Shown here: positions 59,283 through 64,000 of the stretch, in pieces | Layout: each line of letters starts with the position of its first letter | Numbering within the stretch: the first letter of the stretch is position 1 | Translations under genes and position numbers: made by a program | DNA from: Citrus sinensis | Lineage: Eukaryota > Streptophyta > Magnoliopsida > Sapindales > Rutaceae | DNA length: 64,000 nucleotides | Direction: 5' to 3' | Assembly: GCF_022201045.2 (NCBI RefSeq) | Contig: NC_068562.1 | Location: 2,046,001 to 2,110,000 of the forward strand | Notes under the pieces: model-generated | Seen by the model: the letters and a program-made list of their open reading frames with translations, nothing else | Told to the model about the DNA's origin: nothing | Databases searched by the model: none

Positions 59283-59649
59283 TAAGTGCCTGTTTGGTAT
59301 GGCTTATTTAAGAGCCATAAGTGCTTATTTAATCGTATAAGCACTTTTTAAATTTTTTTATAGTGTTTGATTATTTTTTTAGTAGAGTTTTTTTAGCTTA
59401 AATAAGCTAATTTACCTCTACTAGCAAAAGCCCAAAATTTGAGCTTTTGAGAGTAGAGGTTATAAAGTTTTTTTAAAAATATATAATATAAAAAATATCA
59501 CATAGTTTAATGGTTCAAAAGTGTATTTTTTTATTAACAACCAAACACCCAATGACTTTTTATCTGAAAACTCTATTGGTATAAACTTTATTACTATAAG
59601 TTCTACTGTTATAAGCTCTATTTAATAAGTTGTACCAAACGGAGCCTAA
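59283..59649. mobile_element. Possible hAT-type MITE (about 367 bp)
   Basis: The left end TAAGTGCCTGTTTGGTATGG and the right end, read on the other strand, TTAGGCTCCGTTTGGTACAA are similar inverted termini with the GTTTGG core seen in many plant hAT MITEs. Both are followed by CTTATT. No convincing 8-bp duplication was found (flanks agree at only about 5 of 8), so the boundaries are uncertain. Confidence 0.45.
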
Positions 59650-59847
59650 AAACGACATTGACTTTCAGCCGTTTCCCCGCTTGCCGCCTCAATGCCTGTA
59701 TCCGATATTCGTAGGTATTCATTAAAATTAAATTGCCCCTTCATCTTGTACAAGGAAAGTAACAGAAACCACTACCCAGCGGCCCAAGTTGTAATTTCAC
59801 CTCCTTCATAGCCCAGTTTCGATTGGAATCCCTAGCTTACTCATTTG

Positions 59848-60142
59848 GTAAGTTTCCACTTTTATCTCTTAATGCTAATTAGCTAAATTGGCTTTGAATT
59901 TGCCTTGAGTTCAAATAATTGCATCTCGTAAGCCATAAAGTAATTTACTTTCCCATCAAAGACTTACAGTTGTAGTTTTTGTAAATTAGGGTAATCATCT
60001 GTTTGATTGCTTGGAAGTGTAGGAAATTACTGATTCCTTGCCTTAGCTTGATGAAGATTGCCTTATTGATTTATTGTGTTTCTTTCTTGCCCTAGTTTTT
60101 ATACTGCCAATTCTAATTTATCATTTTTTTGGGTTCATGTAG
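59848..60142 (+). other. 5' UTR intron of RER1
   Basis: Donor TTTG/GTAAGT at 59847/59848 and acceptor CATGTAG/GTTT at 60142/60143 lie upstream of the RER1 ATG at 60192. The 5' leader exon probably begins near 59790. Confidence 0.6.
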
Positions 60143-60191
60143 GTTTAACATCAGAAGGAGCAACGAGCAACGAGCAACAGTCTTTATTATC

Positions 60192-61942
60192 ATGGAAGGA
60201 TTAGGAAGTGATGGTGCCGCGTCTGTTATGAAATGGAAAAGCGATTTTTCAAGAAAATTTCAGTATTACTTGGATAAGTCTACCCCTAATACGATGGAGA
60301 GGTGGTTAGGGACATTGGCAGTGGCAGCTATATATGTTCTGCGTGTTTTCTATGTTCAAGGCTTTTATATTGTTACCTATGGTCTTGGGATCTACATATT
60401 GAACCTTTTGATTGGGTTTCTGTCACCAAGTGTTGATCCTGAGCTTGAAGCTCTGAATACGGCTTCATTGCCTACAAAGGGTTCTGATGAATTCAAGCCT
60501 TTCGTTCGACGATTGCCTGAGTTTAAGTTTTGGTAATTTCTTATCTTCTCTGTTTGTTAAATTCTCCAAATTGCATGTCTTGGCAATTTTTTATTTTTTA
60601 TTTTTTTTCTGGGTACAAGGCTTGATAGGCTTAATATGAGTTAGTCCCTACGAGATAGCATGACTTTTGCTTGATTGCTTCAAATTATTGGTTGCTCTAC
60701 GTAGATGACTATCATTGCTTCGTACCCTGGGTGCAGCGGGAGAGATATAGACCATTGCTTTGTAAAATTGGTTCTACCATCTAAATGATTATGATTGCTT
60801 TTTATTCTGCTGTGGTCCACTACCCAGGTGGCCTCTAATAGCACAATAGCTAGCATGCAGGCAAAGCAATTTATATAATTGTCTTTTGCTTCTTGTCCTG
60901 ATGTGGTGAACAATCGGATCGCTTCTTGAGATTTAATCTTATCAATTCTGTTTGTACTGCAGTAGGGTTGGACTCAAATGAAAGTTAGTTTTGTTGCCTA
61001 AACTAATTATATCACTCTGTAGTTATAGGTCTCAGCTTTCTGTTAATTGCTGTGATTTTTTTTGGGCTTTAATATACTGGGAAATGATGCTATCTTTCTT
61101 GTACACGTCTTTCAATTATTGTGTGTTTTACCATCATAGATCGAGAAAAAGATGCTACTTTCTGAGTGATGGATAAAGCTTACGATACAACAAAATTCAA
61201 TAAAACTTATCGCGAATGCATTTACGGTTAAATATTTGTCATAGTGGTTGTTAAAAAAAATGAGAGAGAAATAAATGTGCTAATGGCATGCTACTGGTGG
61301 ATAGTTATATATGACAGATGTACCCTAGACTTTTAGGCTTTTGGAGTGATTTGAGTGAGATCCTTTAGTCTCGTGCCTAAGCTGAAGTCTCAAAAGAGTA
61401 GCAGCCTTTTGTAAGTGAACTGTACTGTTAAGGGATCCTGTCACTCTTCCGTAAGTTTGCATTAGTTTACCCAATTCCTCTTGTCAATTGGAGCTGGTAT
61501 TTCAACTTTCATTTGGGAGATATCTAGAGCTTGTTTCTTATGTATATCTAATGGTTTGAGATAAGCCATCTAATTTGCAGATTTATAACGCAATTTTATG
61601 ACAGGTATGCCCTCACGAAGGCTTTTGTTGTAGCATTTTTCTTGACCTTCTTCTCTGTGTTAGATGTACCTGTTTTCTGGCCAATACTGTTGTGCTACTG
61701 GATTTTTTTATTTGTGCTCACAATGAAGCGCCAAATCTTACACATGATCAAGTACAAATATGTCCCTTTCAATAGTGGAAAGCCGGTGAGCTCTTTAATA
61801 ATTCAGCAAATTGCCACTGCTGTAATTTTTGTTGGTCATTTAACTAGGATGATTTCTCTATTCTTTCTAAAACTGTCACTGCTTTTTACAGACGTACGGT
61901 AAGAAGTCTTCTGAAAATAGTAGCCGTATACCCAGAGATTGA
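60192..61942 (+). CDS. RER1: RER1 protein (Golgi-to-ER membrane protein retrieval receptor)
   Basis: Exons 60192-60532, 61605-61785 and 61892-61942 join in frame to 190 residues, the normal RER1 size. RER1 sits in the early Golgi and returns ER membrane proteins by reading polar residues in their membrane spans. The sequence shows the family block [14 protein letters not shown] followed by a first pair of hydrophobic segments (about 45-85), the hydrophilic stretch with [22 protein letters not shown], then a second pair (about 118-160) and the conserved [16 protein letters not shown]. The C-terminal tail [13 protein letters not shown] is short and basic to polar. The ATG at 60192 gives MEGLGSDG; frame upstream of it lies in the 5' UTR. 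Which of the RER1A/B/C types it is remains unclear. Confidence 0.95.
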
Positions 61943-63005
61943 GAGCTTCATAATTAACAAAAAGATGGGGGAGGATTTGGATGGGTATATTGTTGAGTGT
62001 TGTACCTTTGGATGTTCACGGAAGTGCATCACATGTTATTAAATACAATATTCATTTTATACAATGTTGTATGCACTTGTTTGTACAGGGTGGTTGTGGC
62101 TCTGTCATTACTCTATTAAATATGAGAACCTTTGTGGGATATAGCGTTTACTTTTGTTGTTTGCTTATCTTGTATGTAAAGCAGAAATTACTAATCTTTG
62201 GACCTCTGGTCGGTGCTACTCTTCCCTGTGCAAAAAAGTTGGATGAAGATTTTACTTTGATGTTTTGCAAGAAACTGATGAGTCGATACTTAACTGTTTG
62301 TTATTATGTTTTGGATGCTGAAGACTTTTGATAACTGTCCGTGGAAAGAAATAGGAAAAAGGAAAACCTGTTAGCCAATGGATAATGTTATCTTGACACA
62401 AATAAATTTTTCTAAAGCCTAGGGAAATGACTGAGCATATTGATATTTGATACAAGGATGTTTTTATACTTGATGGATATCTTGATACCACGATGCTAAA
62501 ATTGAGCAAATTCTATGGCTTGATGTATATAACATTTAATTTCAACTAACGAGCTTTGAAACAATTTTGACCATGGAGCATGGGAGCAAGAAAGCCATAA
62601 GTGGAGGTGCAACATGTCTCCAAAAACTGAAATGGAGGCCCACGTGCATGTGCTGTAGCAGCCATGGTCCCAAACTCCCAATTCCAACCCCAACCAAGGC
62701 GGTTCGTTTGTTTCTCAAAAAAAGAAATTTGCGATGCTGAATCATCATCATCATTCATTTTTTACAGGCAATCCTTCTTTACCCAAGTTTCTCAGAGGCT
62801 TGGAAATTGCAATTCTCTTTTGACTCATGACAATACTCCTTCAGCAATAATTAATAATTTTAAGTTTTTGTAAAGCCTCGAACGCCACAGGGCCTCTAAT
62901 TGTCTTACTTTGTTGAAATTTGAAATACTGACATGAACTTAACGACAACCCATATGGATATGTAAGAAGATGCATGTATATAGCCTTCAATCAAATCCTT
63001 GGAAA
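61943..63005. other. RER1 3' UTR and 3' flank of the convergent RFC3-like gene
   Basis: The two genes converge here. Open frames (61981-62331 plus, several minus near 62542-62758) have no domains and overlap expected UTR sequence. Confidence 0.5.
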
Positions 63006-63754
63006 TTACACAAATTGGCGATTAACGCAACTGTCTCTGTATATGCTCATGAATTTGGCCACAAATTCTGCAAAAGACGTGTTTGATTAGCTGATAATAC
63101 ATCCGATCATTGGAAGTAAGAACTTCCTTTTGCATAACATTCCTAGCCTCTTAGACTTGGGGGTTAAATTATATATAAATGATGAATTACCTTCCAGTTT
63201 CAGTAAAGCGCTTGTTCCAGCTGGGAGCCTCTTATCCTGTCAGTGATAACCTTGAGTTATTTTCACCTTAATTTTCCAGGAGACCAATCAACAAACCATG
63301 CAGTGCAAGTGAGTAAACTTACGTAATAAGCATGCCAGTAATAAATTTCCCTTTTCAAGCTAGCCTCAACGCTCTTAAGGAATTGTTCCACTAGCTTCTG
63401 CATTTTTGCGAACACAAGTCTATCAGAAGACTAGATATTGTTAAATAATTAACTAAATTGCACTGAGCTATATATAATGCATCACCAAGAGAATCAGTTT
63501 TGGGTGAACAAACTCCGCAAGAAGCTTCTGAATCTTTCCTCGGACCATAACTAGTCTGATAATTTCAAATATGTTAACATGCCAGTTTTGCTTTCAAGCA
63601 ATTCAAGTAATATAATTCTTAGTTAAAAACAATAATTATTTCCATTATTCATACCCACCTCTTAGGTGATGGATCAGCCAGTATTTCTGCAGCCAATTCT
63701 ATTAACACTTCTTCCCATCCAAGAGGAATTGGTTGGTCATCGGCAAAAGGATAG
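63006..63754 (-). CDS. Replication factor C subunit 3-like, C-terminal part (gene continues past the window)
   Basis: Five exons on the minus strand (63659-63754, 63486-63555, 63323-63397, 63191-63236, 63006-63067) join in frame to about 116 residues ending in a stop at 63006. The joined protein has the RFC3 C-terminal domain order: a [11 protein letters not shown] segment, [16 protein letters not shown], a leucine-rich helix [30 protein letters not shown] and [15 protein letters not shown]. These match canonical RFC3 (VRGK.YELL, H(W)AAYYEHR, IEAFVAKFMS), the clamp-loader subunit that helps load PCNA. The match is clearly diverged ([20 protein letters not shown] in place of WAAYYEHRM..G.KAI.HIE) and has an extra C-terminal tail, so this may be a paralogue of the canonical subunit. 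The N-terminal AAA+ part lies beyond base 64000. Confidence 0.75.
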
Positions 63755-64000
63755 CTTCATGATCACAACATCTCATGTGAGAACAGCTATTAAACAATTT
63801 ACAAGTTTTATTTTCTGTTTACTTCGTAGGTCAGTTTGTTTTTGGCGTGATTTCAAAAACAATCGTCATAATAGTTCAAGATATTTGATAAATTATTTTA
63901 TTTTAAAGTAATGTGAGCTTCAAATACAGATAATGTTATTGTTAAAAATGTTGCAATTTATATGCAAAGATTAAAATCGAAAATTACGTGTATGTTAAGA
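63755..64000. other. Probably an intron of the RFC3-like gene
   Basis: No further exon on the minus strand could be supported up to the window end. The sequence is AT-rich, and the acceptor TGAAG/CTATCC lies at its low-coordinate edge. Confidence 0.5.

Larger units (their letters stand above)
54273..59800. other. Gene-free region between the divergent pyrophosphatase and RER1 genes
   Basis: The pyrophosphatase leader and its 5' UTR intron occupy about 54273-54950. The rest is AT-rich and without recognisable genes. It holds the small elements listed at 55340, 58151 and 59283, and a (TAC)n run. At 56605-56725 a short motif, CGTTGATTC followed by AGAATACC, occurs three times at about 40-60 bp spacing. 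The frame at 56299-56490 has no domain. Confidence 0.55.

Noticed and set aside
61981-62331. 116-codon plus-strand frame after RER1
   Set aside because: Lies in the expected RER1 3' UTR, Cys/Leu/Val-rich without domain; probably chance.

Overview
This is plant nuclear DNA, almost certainly from a eudicot. It is AT-rich, the genes are split by GT-AG introns, and it carries two intronless PLS-class pentatricopeptide repeat (PPR) genes, chloroplast and mitochondrial nuclear genes, and many short non-autonomous DNA transposons. Codon use and TE style fit a rosid such as Citrus, but I cannot prove the species from sequence alone.

Layout. 1-5.9 kb is gene-free and TE-rich: one hAT-type element and two Mutator-like (MULE-type) elements with long terminal inverted repeats, one of which holds unexplained gene-like sequence (a Pack-MULE candidate). 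The gene block follows: plastid lipid phosphate phosphatase epsilon (+, 6.0-8.2 kb), a PPR gene (-, 9.3-11.4), endo-beta-mannanase (-, 12.9-15.2, with a hAT element 84 bp past its stop), chloroplast Era GTPase (-, 17.7-20.9), a tail-anchored coiled-coil protein (-, 22.2-25.1), a small MLRAxST-type protein gene that looks frameshifted (-, 29.1-29.3), a second PPR gene (-, 31.4-33.0), a very large auxilin-like J-protein (-, 35.6-42.2), mitochondrial gamma carbonic anhydrase (-, 47.9-50.8), soluble inorganic pyrophosphatase (-, 51.6-54.3), RER1 (+, 60.2-61.9) and the 3' end of a divergent RFC3-like gene (-, from 63.0 kb past the window end). All exon joins were checked by hand for GT/AG and phase, and every complete gene gives an unbroken frame except the small 29.1 kb gene.

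Relations. This is not an operon. From memory, LPPE2, MAN7, ERA1, a PPR and gamma-CA3 are neighbours in the same order near the end of Arabidopsis chromosome 5 (about At5g66450-At5g66510), so the left and middle of the window look like a conserved collinear block. Several products act in organelles: plastid lipid dephosphorylation, plastid ribosome assembly, organelle RNA processing, and complex I. Others act in the endomembrane system (RER1, auxilin-like) or the cell wall (mannanase).

The most noteworthy non-genic structure is the number of non-autonomous TIR elements whose ends and target-site duplications can be read base by base. One (42959-43497) is almost entirely one giant hairpin. I found no CRISPR, no phage and no convincing RNA gene. 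I found no obviously new multi-gene system.
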